A DNA stretch of 64,000 bases from Paenibacillus aurantius (GCF_032268605.1 NZ_CP130318.1:1085001-1149000), one strand, 5' to 3'; shown: positions 35,478 through 44,158, numbered from the stretch's first letter. Made by a program: numbers and translations. Notes: generated by a model not told the origin, from the sequence alone.

Positions 35478-36074
35478 ATGGAACAGCGGATCCTGGGTTA
35501 CCTGGCGCGTCTCGGGTATCCCGGAATATTTGCCTCTATGATGCTCGGACTCATCGGCCTCCCCATCCCCGACGAAGTGCTGATGGCCTTTACCGGCTAC
35601 CTGGTCTATCGGGGAGACCTGATTTATCTGCCCGCACTCCTCTCGGCATCGGCCGGAGCCATAAGCGGCGTTTCGTTCAGCTACTGGATCGGCCGGCGGT
35701 TCGGAACTCCTCTGTTGGAGAAGTATGGCGCCCGGATCGGGCTGACGGAGGAGAAACTACGGCGTACCGAGAAGTGGTTCACCCGGTTCGGCCGGTATGC
35801 CGTGACGCTTTCCTACTTCATCCCGGGCGTTAGGCACTTGAGCGCCTACTCGGCCGGGATCAGCGGCTGGCCTTACCGGACCTTTCTCGCGTATGCGGCT
35901 CCGGGTGGACTTGTCTGGGCCTTCGTCTTCGTCACCCTGGGGCGAATGGCCGGCAGATCTTGGCTCACTTTCTCCCACACCATGCATCATTATCTGCTCT
36001 ATATCGGATACGGGGCAGCCGCCGCGGCGCTGGTGGGATGGCGGCTTTATAAGCGCCGGAGGGAAGAAGCCTAG
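35478..36074 (+). CDS. DedA family membrane protein
   Basis: The 198-residue protein has DedA/VTT landmarks: a re-entrant start LGLIGLPIPDEVLMAFTGYL with the conserved Pro and Glu, then FTRFGRYAVTLSYFIPGVRHLSAYSAGISGW, containing the essential basic residues and Pro-Gly-X-Arg. DedA proteins are undecaprenyl-phosphate or phospholipid flippases/scramblases that recycle lipid carriers for wall synthesis. AGGAGGTACGGTC precedes ATG 35478. It is monocistronic with a strong terminator. Confidence 0.93.
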   Translation: MEQRILGYLARLGYPGIFASMMLGLIGLPIPDEVLMAFTGYLVYRGDLIYLPALLSASAGAISGVSFSYWIGRRFGTPLLEKYGARIGLTEEKLRRTEKWFTRFGRYAVTLSYFIPGVRHLSAYSAGISGWPYRTFLAYAAPGGLVWAFVFVTLGRMAGRSWLTFSHTMHHYLLYIGYGAAAAALVGWRLYKRRREEA

Positions 36075-36111
36075 CGCTTTATCCGGAAGCCGCCCTCTAG
36101 CCCAAACCCAA

Positions 36112-36150
36112 AAAACCAAGGTAACGGAAACCCGTTCCTTGGTTTTTTTG
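36112..36150 (+). terminator. Rho-independent terminator of the dedA-like gene
   Basis: The stem AAACCAAGGAACGG-type left arm pairs with CCGTTCCTTGGTTT and is followed by seven T residues. Confidence 0.9.
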
Positions 36151-36174
36151 GCGGCTGGGCCAGGGGCAGGGGCT

Positions 36175-36510
36175 CTACAAGATGACCAGGAACAGCAGGG
36201 CCAAGGCCGTCAGGTCAAGAACAAGCCTTCCGCCAAAGGCGTTAGGAGGGGGAGGGAAGAAGCCGTCCGGTCCCGGAGGAGGGGGAAAGCCCTCCGGTCC
36301 CAAAGCGGCGGATTTCGCCTTGCCCTTGCCTTTGCTTTTGCTCCGGGTTGAGGCTGAAGTGGTTTCCGCGCTCTCGTTTAAGTAAAGCTTGCCCCCGTGA
36401 ACCCGGCTCAGAATGCCGATATGCTGCGTACCGTCCTGCATAACAGCACAGACAAGTCGGCCGTAGTGCGGCTTGCACGATTCCACGGTAACCGGATGAA
36501 TCGGATACAT
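36175..36510 (-). CDS. Small protein with charged middle and hydrophobic tail, unknown
   Basis: The 111-residue protein begins MYPIHPVTVESCKPHYGRLVCAVMQDGTQHIGILSRVHGGKLYLNE, an SH3- or Sm-like small beta segment, continues with a Ser/Lys-rich stretch and a Pro/Phe/Gly-rich stretch (PPPPGPDGFFPPPP), and ends in a hydrophobic helix LVLDLTALALLFLVIL. Similar N-termini occur in small proteins of Bacilli, whose role I do not know. GGAGGTG lies before ATG at 36510 on the minus strand; the frame is open further upstream but without a better start. Confidence 0.75.
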   Translation of the reverse strand: MYPIHPVTVESCKPHYGRLVCAVMQDGTQHIGILSRVHGGKLYLNESAETTSASTRSKSKGKGKAKSAALGPEGFPPPPGPDGFFPPPPNAFGGRLVLDLTALALLFLVIL

Positions 36511-36690
36511 TGTAACACCTCCACGAATCAGGTTTCCCTCCATCCTATTCCGCCGGCTGGGCCGCGGCTTAGACGAATGCCCGGGGGGAAGCGCCCAATT
36601 GTAAGAGGTCTCCTCATCCGCCGGCATGGGCCGGTCCGGACAGGGCTTAGGTGGAGGGAAGGGAGGGGATCAGCAGGGGGCCGAAGACGG

Positions 36691-37692
36691 CTATCGCCGG
36701 TCTCCGCCGAAATAAGCGAGCCCCATGGCTTCCCTTACCTCAAGCATGGTTTCGGCGGCGATTGCTCTCGCCCGGGCCGTACCCTCGAGCAGAAGCTCGT
36801 CGACCCTCTTCGGCTGGGAAGCAAAAGCGGCACGGCGCTCTCTCATAGGGTCCAGCAGGCGGTTAAGGCTCGAGCCGATCTTCTCCTTGCAGGCGGTGCA
36901 GCTAATGGTTCCGGCCGAGCAGGTCCGGCGAATCTCCGCCGCCCCTTCCGGACGGAAGGCCTCGTGGTAGGCGAAGACGGGGCAGATTTCGGGATGGCCG
37001 GGATCGTCCCGGCGGATGCGGGCGGGATCGGTCTTCGCCTTCTTCAGCTTCTCGCTCACTTCCCCGGAGGACGCATCGAGCGCGATGGCATTGCCCAGGC
37101 TCTTGCTCATCTTGCCGCGGCCGTCCAGCCCGGGGAGCCGGGGGAAATCGCCGACCAGCGCTTGCGGCTCCGGGAAAACGGGGCGGTAGAGCTCGTGGAA
37201 GCGCCGGATGATCCGCCGGGTCTGCTCCATGTGCGGGAGCTGGTCCTCCCCGACGGGAACCAGCGTCGCCTTGCAGAAGGCGATATCGGCCGCCTGGCTG
37301 ACGGGATACCCGAGGAAGCCGTAATAGAGCTGGGTGTAGCCCCGCTCCGCCGCCTCCGCCTTGACCGTCGGATTGTGGCGCAGGGAGTTGACCGTGACGA
37401 ACATGGAGAAGTAGACGGTCAGCTCCGCAATCTCGGGAACAAGGGATTGGACGAAGAAGGTAGCGTGCTCCGGATCCATTCCGGCGGCCAGGTAGTCCAG
37501 CGCCACATGGCGCAAATGCTCCCCGATCAACTGGGGGCGGTCATAGTGCGTGGTCAGCGCCTGCACGTCGGCCAGCAGCAGGAAAGTGTCATAGCGGTAC
37601 TGAAGCTCGACGCGATTTTTGAGGCTCCCGGCGTAGTGGCCGAGATGCAGCTTGCCCGTCACCCGGTCGCCGGACAGCAAACGTTCTTTCAT
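36691..37692 (-). CDS. trpS: Tryptophanyl-tRNA synthetase
   Basis: This class Ic synthetase charges tRNA-Trp. The 333-residue protein has the HIGH-type motif TGKLHLGHYAGS near residue 12, the tRNA/Trp pocket region YPVSQAADI near 130, and GKMSKSLGN near 193. A Cys pair motif CSAGTISCTACKEK around 262-275 fits the branch of TrpS with an extra cysteine cluster. GGAGGAATGAACC precedes the ATG. It is the only gene of its transcript and is controlled by a T-box leader that reads the Trp codon. The window also holds tRNA-Trp at 3218. Confidence 0.95.
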   Translation of the reverse strand: MKERLLSGDRVTGKLHLGHYAGSLKNRVELQYRYDTFLLLADVQALTTHYDRPQLIGEHLRHVALDYLAAGMDPEHATFFVQSLVPEIAELTVYFSMFVTVNSLRHNPTVKAEAAERGYTQLYYGFLGYPVSQAADIAFCKATLVPVGEDQLPHMEQTRRIIRRFHELYRPVFPEPQALVGDFPRLPGLDGRGKMSKSLGNAIALDASSGEVSEKLKKAKTDPARIRRDDPGHPEICPVFAYHEAFRPEGAAEIRRTCSAGTISCTACKEKIGSSLNRLLDPMRERRAAFASQPKRVDELLLEGTARARAIAAETMLEVREAMGLAYFGGDRR

Positions 37693-37784
37693 GGTTCATT
37701 CCTCCGTTTGTTTGGTATAGGTTCTTACGATCGCAGCGCCACCACCAGCCGTCATCCACGGCCATCACCCCCTTTCCAAAAGCC

Positions 37785-38130
37785 AAAAAAATAAAAATAA
37801 CCCCGTCCCTTATTAAGGACGAGGTTATCGCGGTGCCACCTTACTTAGTCCGCTTGAGACGGACTCCCTCTGATGGATGGAAGGAACGTTCGGCGTTCTT
37901 CCATCCGGCGCTCTGGGCGCCTGTCTCGGGTAACGGGGAGACGTCCCGCCGCAGCCTACCGGAAGGATGGCCGTCCTCTGCCCATACGGGTAGAGGAAGC
38001 CCTTCGTTCGGTCCGGAACTCCGAAGCCCATTCGGCAGCCTGCCGCACTGATTCTCACCCGCCATCAGCTCTCTGAAGCGGCTTGGGGCTGCTTACTCTT
38101 CTTCTTCATCGTCTGGTTAGATTGAGAATC
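37785..38130 (-). promoter_or_regulatory. T-box leader (Trp specifier) of trpS
   Basis: Read on the minus strand, the leader holds the Stem I elements AGAGAGCTGATGG-type and AGTA near 38060-38100, a specifier loop with TGG (38028-38030, context GAATGGGC), the T-box sequence AAGGTGGCACCGCG (37829-37842), and a terminator stem (ATAACCTCGTCCTT / AAGGGACGGGGTTAT) with a T-rich tail at 37783-37799. Uncharged tRNA-Trp should bind and favour the antiterminator, raising trpS expression when tryptophan is short. Confidence 0.93.
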
Positions 38131-38159
38131 AGTGTACGCCGATTAAGAGGATTTGTCAC
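38131..38159 (-). promoter_or_regulatory. Promoter of the trpS T-box transcript
   Basis: On the minus strand GTGACA (38154-38159) and TACACT (38131-38136) are 17 bases apart, just upstream of the T-box leader. Confidence 0.65.
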
Positions 38160-38311
38160 TAGAAAGTTTTCCGGCGATTGCATTTCTTTTCCTTTTTGCC
38201 GCACAATAGAGAGAAAGGAAAGGTGGAAGAATGGCCATTTTCCGGCTTCCTATGCTACACTAGGGGAACAGACCCCAAGCCCATCCCAGCTTCCAAATAC
38301 ATACAGAAAGA

Positions 38312-39877
38312 ATGATGACAATGAGCGAAATGAGAATGGACGGCGTACGCGAGCAGGGTGTGGTCATCTTCCTGTTCGGGGCGACCGGTGACCTGGCGAG
38401 CCGCAAGCTCTACCCAGCCATATACAGCATGTACCGCGAAGGGAAGCTGTCCGACAAGTTTGCCGTAGTCGGACTGGCGAGGCGCCCGCGCACCAACGAA
38501 CAGTTCCGCGACGACGTGTTTCAGTCGATTCAGGAATTTGCCCGCCACAAAGCGGGTGCGGATGATCCGGAGTGGATCCGGTTTGCCGAACACTTCGAAT
38601 ACATGCCGCTCGACATTCACAATGTCGACGGCTTCCGCCGGCTCAGTGAGACGGCGTCCCGGCTGGAAGGGCAGTTCGGCATCGCGGGCAACCGCTTGTT
38701 CTATTTGGCCCTTGCTCCGGATCTGTTCGGCAGTGTGGCCCAGAATCTCCTCGAGGGCGGGGTGCTCGAGTGCTCCGGCTGGCACCGGTTGGTGATCGAG
38801 AAGCCGTTTGGCTTCGATCTGCCTTCGGCCGAGAAGCTGAACGCGGAGCTTCAGAGCGTGTTCACGGAGAAGGAAATTTACCGCATCGACCATTACCTGG
38901 GCAAGGAAATGGTGCAGAACATCAACGTGGTACGCTTTGCCAACACGCTCTTCGAGCCGCTGTGGAACAACAAATACATCGCCAACATCCAGATCACGCT
39001 GAGCGAGACGGTGGGTGTGGAGGACCGCGGCGGCTATTACGACCATTCCGGGGCGCTGCGGGACATGGCCCAGAACCACATGCTGCAGATGGTCACCATG
39101 ATGGCGATGGAAGCGCCGAGCCGGCTGCATCCGGAAGACATCCGTGACGAGAAGGTTAAGGTTCTCCGCTCGCTTCGGGGCTTCTCGACCTCCGAGGAAG
39201 TCAGCCAGAATGTAGTCCGGGGCCAATATACGGCCGGCACGGTGAAAGGGCAGGAGAAGCCGGGCTACCGCTCGGAGGATTCCGTGAACCCCGATTCGGT
39301 GACGGAGACGTATTTTGCCGCGAAGGTGTTCGTGGATAACTTCCGCTGGGCGGGCGTTCCGTTCTATATCCGGACGGGCAAGCGGCTCCCGGTCAAGACC
39401 ACCGAGGTGGTCGTGGAGTTCAAGAGCATTCCGGACAACGTCTACCTGGCCAAAAACAAACGGCTTCAGCCGAATCTGCTGGTCTTCCGGGTGCACCCTC
39501 TGGAAGGGATCTACCTGAAGATCAACGCCAAGGAGCCGGGATCGGACGAGACCATCATCCCGGTGGCGATGGATTTCTGCCAGAGCTGCCAGGTCGGCAT
39601 CAACACGCCGGAGGCCTACGAGCGGCTGCTGTTCGACGCGGTCCGCGGCGATTCCACGCACTTCACCCGCTGGGACGAGGTGGCCTTGGCCTGGCAGTAT
39701 GTCGACCGGATCAAGGCCGCCTGGAACGAAGGGGCTGATGACCTGCGGCTCTATCCGGCCGGCTCGTGGGGGCCGAAGGAGTCTCACGAGCTGCTTGAAC
39801 GGGACGGCTTTCATTGGTGGCCGATCAACGGCCAAGAGGAAGGCGAGGTCGTCTGGGTGACGAACCGGACCGAGTAA
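38312..39877 (+). CDS. zwf: Glucose-6-phosphate 1-dehydrogenase
   Basis: The first enzyme of the oxidative pentose phosphate pathway oxidises glucose 6-phosphate with NADP+. The 521-residue protein has the nucleotide-binding FLFGATGDLASRKLYPA near residue 20, the substrate motif RIDHYLGKEMVQN near residue 192 with the catalytic His, and VEDRGGYYD further on. The start could be ATG 38312, 38315 or 38321, as no strong ribosome site distinguishes them. It is transcribed alone, divergent from trpS, with TACACT at 38256-38261 as a possible -10. No gnd or pgl gene adjoins. Confidence 0.97.
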   Translation: MMTMSEMRMDGVREQGVVIFLFGATGDLASRKLYPAIYSMYREGKLSDKFAVVGLARRPRTNEQFRDDVFQSIQEFARHKAGADDPEWIRFAEHFEYMPLDIHNVDGFRRLSETASRLEGQFGIAGNRLFYLALAPDLFGSVAQNLLEGGVLECSGWHRLVIEKPFGFDLPSAEKLNAELQSVFTEKEIYRIDHYLGKEMVQNINVVRFANTLFEPLWNNKYIANIQITLSETVGVEDRGGYYDHSGALRDMAQNHMLQMVTMMAMEAPSRLHPEDIRDEKVKVLRSLRGFSTSEEVSQNVVRGQYTAGTVKGQEKPGYRSEDSVNPDSVTETYFAAKVFVDNFRWAGVPFYIRTGKRLPVKTTEVVVEFKSIPDNVYLAKNKRLQPNLLVFRVHPLEGIYLKINAKEPGSDETIIPVAMDFCQSCQVGINTPEAYERLLFDAVRGDSTHFTRWDEVALAWQYVDRIKAAWNEGADDLRLYPAGSWGPKESHELLERDGFHWWPINGQEEGEVVWVTNRTE

Positions 39878-39979
39878 GCGGGAAGGGAAGGGGCGGGGCA
39901 CCGTAACAATAGGGGCATTTCCCTTGAGGCTAGGGTGGACCCTAAGGCTTTCCCTTATAGCGAATTTAAAAAATGAACG

Positions 39980-40017
39980 AGAACGGTCCTCTTCCACAAG
40001 AGGGCCGTTTTTTTGTT
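39980..40017 (+). terminator. Rho-independent terminator of zwf
   Basis: The stem AACGGTCCTCTT / AAGAGGGCCGTT with a CCAC loop is followed by seven T residues. The rest of the 340-base gap up to 40217 carries the oxidase promoter and a weaker T-tailed hairpin at 40085-40119, but no gene. Confidence 0.92.
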
Positions 40018-40129
40018 GTGGGCTCGACCGATGGCCCGGCAGGGAAGGAGCTGTTCGTGCCCCGTATGACGATCCGCCTAGAAGAAGCCCTTACCAGCGC
40101 CGATGGGCTTTTTCTTTTTGGGCTTGATC

Positions 40130-40173
40130 TTGTGACTTTTTTCACAGAGGATTCCGTTCTTCTGCTCTACACT
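40130..40173 (+). promoter_or_regulatory. ba3 oxidase promoter with FNR/Rex-type box
   Basis: TTGTGACTTTTTTCACAG at 40130-40147 contains the exact core TGTGA-N6-TCACA used by FNR/CRP-family activators and also resembles the Rex box TTGTGAA-N4-TTCACAA. TACACT at 40168-40173 is a good -10. If transcription starts seven bases after it (about 40180), the box is centred at -41.5, the usual class II activator position. There is no clear -35 element, as expected for an activated promoter. Confidence 0.7.
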
Positions 40174-40217
40174 GAAGGCAGATCAAGAACGCGCAAACGA
40201 TAAAGGAGGTTACGGCG

Positions 40218-40586
40218 ATGGCTGCACCGCAAAAGACGCAGACTCACCAATCCAGGCAGGCTCCGGAGAAAGCTGCCGCATCTCATGAGGAACAGGGGAG
40301 TTCGGAAGTAGGGGTTTCGGCGGGGGAACCCAAGCAGATGAAGGGAAGACCGGAGTTATCCGGATCGGGGAAGCCCGGAAGGGAGCGGACGGAACGGCAA
40401 GTTCCCCTGACGGCCGGCGGCCAAGCCTCTCTGGCGGCCGACAACCACGCATCACTCGTGGAGCCTGCCTCCTCCCCTCCGCAGGAGCCTGCGCTGAAAG
40501 GAACCTTTGCCGCCGTGCTTCTGCTGGGCGGGTTCCTAGCCGCCTCGTGGGTGCTTGTCTTCCTGCTGTTCCTCTACCGGAACTAA
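40218..40586 (+). CDS. ba3-type cytochrome c oxidase subunit IIa with disordered N-terminal extension
   Basis: The last 35 residues of this 122-residue protein (PALKGTFAAVLLLGGFLAASWVLVFLLFLYRN) form the single helix expected of the small subunit IIa of ba3 oxidases, and the gene directly precedes subunits II and I. The first 85 residues are unlike any known subunit: Gln, Ser, Gly, Glu and Lys rich, certainly disordered, cytoplasmic by the positive-inside rule. Thermus subunit IIa has only about 34 residues. AAAGGAGGTTACGGCG precedes ATG 40218. Confidence 0.83.
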   Translation: MAAPQKTQTHQSRQAPEKAAASHEEQGSSEVGVSAGEPKQMKGRPELSGSGKPGRERTERQVPLTAGGQASLAADNHASLVEPASSPPQEPALKGTFAAVLLLGGFLAASWVLVFLLFLYRN

Positions 40587-40621
40587 GAACGCCAACCAGC
40601 ATTTAGAAAAGAGGGAATCCC

Positions 40622-41098
40622 ATGCACATTCACCGATTGGAAAAAATTTGGCTCGCGTTCGGCATGGCCATGCTGGCCGTCTTCCTGCTTGTGATCGGAG
40701 TGTCCGCCTTCGCCATGGGCATGGCGCCGCCGACGAGCCACGCCCACGATCACAAGATCGATCCGGCCCAAGTGAAGACAACCGCTCCCTTTGACAAGCC
40801 GGGCCTCCGCCAGACGGGAGATCACGAGTACGAGGCGGTCATGACGGCCTTCACCTTCGGGTATTCCCCGAACCGGATGGAGGTTCCGGCAGGGTCCACG
40901 GTTCATTTTACGATCACGAGCTCGGATGTCGTTCATGGCTTCGAAATTCCGGGGACTAACGTCAACATGATGATCCTGCCCGGAGAGATCAACCATGCGA
41001 CCTACACCTTCACGAAGCCGGGCGAGTACCTGGTGCTTTGCAACGAGTACTGCGGCGCGGCCCACGAATGGATGAAGACGGTTATCGTCGTGAAGTAA
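40622..41098 (+). CDS. ba3-type cytochrome c oxidase subunit II (CuA)
   Basis: This subunit accepts electrons from cytochrome c. The 158-residue protein has one N-terminal membrane helix (about 11-32) and a cupredoxin domain. The CuA ligands are His105 in VVHGFE, Cys140 and Cys144 in CNEYCGAAHEWM, His148 and Met151. The single helix, instead of two, is typical of B-family (ba3) oxidases. It lies 35 bases after the subunit IIa gene and 91 bases before subunit I. Confidence 0.95.
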   Translation: MHIHRLEKIWLAFGMAMLAVFLLVIGVSAFAMGMAPPTSHAHDHKIDPAQVKTTAPFDKPGLRQTGDHEYEAVMTAFTFGYSPNRMEVPAGSTVHFTITSSDVVHGFEIPGTNVNMMILPGEINHATYTFTKPGEYLVLCNEYCGAAHEWMKTVIVVK

Positions 41099-41189
41099 CG
41101 GACTTTTTATCCGGCCGGGCTGCCTCCCGCAGCCGGCAGACGAAATAAGCCGGGCTTACGTCCGGCGCCTAAGAAACGGGGTATCCACC

Positions 41190-42857
41190 ATGGATCCTAT
41201 TCAACCGCAAAATGCTTCCGCCAAGCCCTTCGACCGCCGTGACGGCGGGCTGGTGCTGGCCCACATCCTGTTCGCCTTCGGGGCACTTCTCTTGGGAGGA
41301 ATCGCCGGCGTCCTTCAAGGGATGGTCAGGGGAGGGGTGCTGACGCTGCCGGCGGGCATCGGCTATTACCAGCTTCTGACCGCCCACGGGGTGCTGATGG
41401 CGCTTATTTTCACCACCTTCTTCATCATCGGCTTCCTGTACTCCGGCCTGTCGCACACGACGGGCGGCAGCCTGCTGTCCGTTGTCCGCAGAGGAGCCTG
41501 GGCCGGCTTCGGCCTGATGGCGTTCGGAACGGTGCTCGGCACCATCCTGATCCTGCTTAACAAGGCGACGGTCCTGTACACCTTCTATGCTCCGATGAAG
41601 GCTTCCCCTTACTTCTATGTCGCCCTCGTGTTCGTCGTCGTGGGCAGCTGGATCAGCGGCTGGGGCGTCTTTTACCAGTACCGCTATTGGAAGAAAACCC
41701 ATTCGGGCAAGCTCACTCCCTTGTTCGCTTTCATGGCCGTCATCACCATGCTGCTGTGGCAGGTAGCGACCCTCGGCGTCGCGGCGGAGGTGCTGCTCCA
41801 ACTCATTCCGTGGTCGTTCGGCTGGGTGGAGACGGTCAATGTTCTCTTAAGCCGCACGCTGTTCTGGTACTTCGGCCATCCGCTCGTCTACTTCTGGCTG
41901 CTGCCGACCTATATTTGCTGGTACGTCATCATCCCGAAGCTCATCGGGGGGCGGATCTACAGCGACGCGCTGGCCCGCTTGTCGTTTCTCCTGCTGTTTC
42001 TGTTCTCGATCCCGGTCGGTTTCCATCACCAGCTTATGGAGCCCGGCATCTCATCCGAATGGAAGTTTCTCCAGGTCATCCTCACCTTTATGGTCGTCGT
42101 TCCGTCGCTCATGACGGCGTTCTCGCTCTTCGCTACCTTTGAGCTGAGCGGCCGGGCCAAGGGAGCCACAGGCTTGTTCGGCTGGGTCAAAACGCTTCCC
42201 TGGAAGGACGTCCGCTTCTTTGCCCCGTTCATGGGCATGCTCGTCTTCATCCCGGCAGGCGCCGGCGGGCTGATCAATGCGAGCAACCAGATGGATGCCG
42301 TCGTTCACAACACCCTCTGGGTGACGGGGCATTTCCATCTGACGGTGGCGACGAGTGTAGCCCTAACCTTTTTTGGAATCGCCTATTGGCTCCTTCCCGT
42401 CGTGACGAACCGGGTGCTGACGCCGCGGATTAACAAGCTGGGGCTTATTCAGACGATCCTCTGGTGCGTGGGAATGTTCTTCATGTCGGGGTCGATGCAT
42501 ACGGTCGGGCTGCTCGGGTCCCCCCGGCGCACGGCGTACACGACCTATGACAACCACCCGGACGCCGTTCTGTGGATGCCTTACCACGTGGCGATGGCGA
42601 TCGGAGGCATGATTCTTTTTGCCGCCGTGCTCCTCATGATTTATAACCTCTTGGCTCTCCTCAAGGCCCCAAAGGGCCATACGGATTATCCGATCGGCGA
42701 GCCGATGGAGCCGGAAGCGGCCACTCCGCGCATTCTGGAACGGTGGAGCCTGTGGCTCGGCATCACGGTGGTGCTCATCCTGATCGCTTACACCATTCCC
42801 GTCATGGAGATGATCCAAGGGGGCGGTCCCGGATCGACGGGCTACAAGACGTGGTAG
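41190..42857 (+). CDS. ba3-type cytochrome c oxidase subunit I
   Basis: The catalytic subunit of a proton-pumping B-type heme-copper oxidase. The 555-residue protein has about 13 membrane helices, with the low-spin heme ligand region LLTAHGVLMALIFTTFF near 70, the CuB/active-site part WYFGHPLVYFWLLPTYICWY near 230 (His-Pro and cross-linked Tyr), and GHFHLTVATSVALTFFG near 380 with both heme ligands. B-family members have high oxygen affinity and are used when oxygen is low, which agrees with the FNR/Rex-type box before the operon. Confidence 0.96.
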   Translation: MDPIQPQNASAKPFDRRDGGLVLAHILFAFGALLLGGIAGVLQGMVRGGVLTLPAGIGYYQLLTAHGVLMALIFTTFFIIGFLYSGLSHTTGGSLLSVVRRGAWAGFGLMAFGTVLGTILILLNKATVLYTFYAPMKASPYFYVALVFVVVGSWISGWGVFYQYRYWKKTHSGKLTPLFAFMAVITMLLWQVATLGVAAEVLLQLIPWSFGWVETVNVLLSRTLFWYFGHPLVYFWLLPTYICWYVIIPKLIGGRIYSDALARLSFLLLFLFSIPVGFHHQLMEPGISSEWKFLQVILTFMVVVPSLMTAFSLFATFELSGRAKGATGLFGWVKTLPWKDVRFFAPFMGMLVFIPAGAGGLINASNQMDAVVHNTLWVTGHFHLTVATSVALTFFGIAYWLLPVVTNRVLTPRINKLGLIQTILWCVGMFFMSGSMHTVGLLGSPRRTAYTTYDNHPDAVLWMPYHVAMAIGGMILFAAVLLMIYNLLALLKAPKGHTDYPIGEPMEPEAATPRILERWSLWLGITVVLILIAYTIPVMEMIQGGGPGSTGYKTW

Positions 42858-42905
42858 GGCAGGAAACCGCTTTGCCGCGATAAAAAGGTTCCCCGCCACC
42901 CCGCA

Positions 42906-42937
42906 TAAACCGTTCCTGCCCGGAACGGTTTTTTCGT
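42906..42937 (+). terminator. Rho-independent terminator of the oxidase operon
   Basis: The stem AACCGTTCC / GGAACGGTT with a TGCCC loop is followed by a TTTTTT run. Confidence 0.9.
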
Positions 42938-43018
42938 TACCCCTTCGTTTGGGTAAGAGGTTAGGGAGTCCTCGTCCTTCAGGCGGCGCACTCCAGTTTA
43001 AGCACGGAAAGGGGCAAG

Positions 43019-44158
43019 ATGATGAAAGCTGTTACCTACCAAGGAACTCAATCGATTGAAGTCAAAAATGTGGCGGATCCCCGGATCGAGAAGAAGGATG
43101 ATATCATTGTCCGGGTGACCACCACAGCGATCTGCGGATCGGACCTGCATATTTATCACGGCGAGATCCCCGGCATGCACGGCGATTATGTCATCGGCCA
43201 CGAGCCGATGGGCATCGTTGAGGATGTCGGGCCGGACGTGACCCGGGTCCAAAAGGGAGACCGTGTCGTCATCCCGTTCAACGTTTCCTGCGGCCAATGC
43301 TTCTTCTGCCGGCATGAGATGGAGAGCCAGTGCGACCACGCCAACGATACGAAGGACACGGGCGGGTACCTGGGCTACTCCGACAGTTACGGAGGCTGGC
43401 CGGGCGGTCAAGCCGAGCTCCTGCGCGTGCCTTACGGCAACTTCATGCCGTTCGTCGTGCCGGAGGATGCCGAGATGGAGGATGAGAAGCTTCTCTTTCT
43501 TTCCGACATTCTGCCAACCGCTTACTGGGGCGTAGAGAATGCCGGCGTTAAGCCGGGGGATACCGTGATCGTGCTCGGCTGCGGGCCGGTGGGCCTGCTG
43601 ACGCAGAAGTTCGCCTGGCAGAAGGGAGCAAGACGCGTCATCGCCGTCGATCATGTGGGCTACCGGCTGGAGCACGCGAAGCGGACCAATAACGTAGAGA
43701 TCTTTAACTTTGAGGAGCAGAAGGGGATCGAAGGCCATTTGAAGGAAATTACCGGCGGTGGAGCCGACGTGGTCATTGACTGCGTGGGGATGGATGCCAA
43801 GAAGTCGGTCATGGAGAAGGTGCAGACGAAGCTGAAGCTTCAAGGAGGCTCCTTAAGCGCCATTGACCTGGCGGTGGACGTCGTCCGCAAGTTCGGCACC
43901 ATCCAGCTGATCGGGGTGTACGGCCTGAAATACAACATGTTTCCGCTCGGCCGTCTGTTTGAGCGCAACATTACGCTGAAGTCCGGACAGGCCCCGGTTA
44001 TCCATTACATGCCCGAGCTGTACAACCAGATCAAGAACGGGCAGATCGACCCGACGGACATCATCACACACCGCCTGCCGATCGGGGAAGCGGCTCATGC
44101 GTATCAAGTGTTCGACGACAAGCAGGAGGACTGCATTAAGGTTGTTCTGAAGCCTTAA
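43019..44158 (+). CDS. Zinc-dependent alcohol dehydrogenase (formaldehyde-dehydrogenase-like MDR)
   Basis: The 379-residue MDR enzyme has the catalytic zinc site TTTAICGSDLHIYHG and GHEPMG, the structural zinc cysteines CGQCFFCRHEMESQC, and the NAD-binding VIVLGCGPVGLLTQ. The long insert after the structural zinc and the sequence YLGYSDSYGGWPGGQAELLRVPYG place it with glutathione-independent formaldehyde dehydrogenase and related threonine or sugar-alcohol dehydrogenases; the real substrate is open. The start may be ATG 43019 or 43022, after GGAAAGGGG. It is monocistronic. Confidence 0.9.
   Translation: MMKAVTYQGTQSIEVKNVADPRIEKKDDIIVRVTTTAICGSDLHIYHGEIPGMHGDYVIGHEPMGIVEDVGPDVTRVQKGDRVVIPFNVSCGQCFFCRHEMESQCDHANDTKDTGGYLGYSDSYGGWPGGQAELLRVPYGNFMPFVVPEDAEMEDEKLLFLSDILPTAYWGVENAGVKPGDTVIVLGCGPVGLLTQKFAWQKGARRVIAVDHVGYRLEHAKRTNNVEIFNFEEQKGIEGHLKEITGGGADVVIDCVGMDAKKSVMEKVQTKLKLQGGSLSAIDLAVDVVRKFGTIQLIGVYGLKYNMFPLGRLFERNITLKSGQAPVIHYMPELYNQIKNGQIDPTDIITHRLPIGEAAHAYQVFDDKQEDCIKVVLKP

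Noticed and set aside
38255-39997. 580-codon minus-strand open frame
   Set aside because: It is the mirror of zwf and runs through the zwf terminator region.
39973-40203. 76-codon open frame after zwf
   Set aside because: It starts inside the zwf terminator hairpin and runs through the oxidase promoter; no ribosome site.
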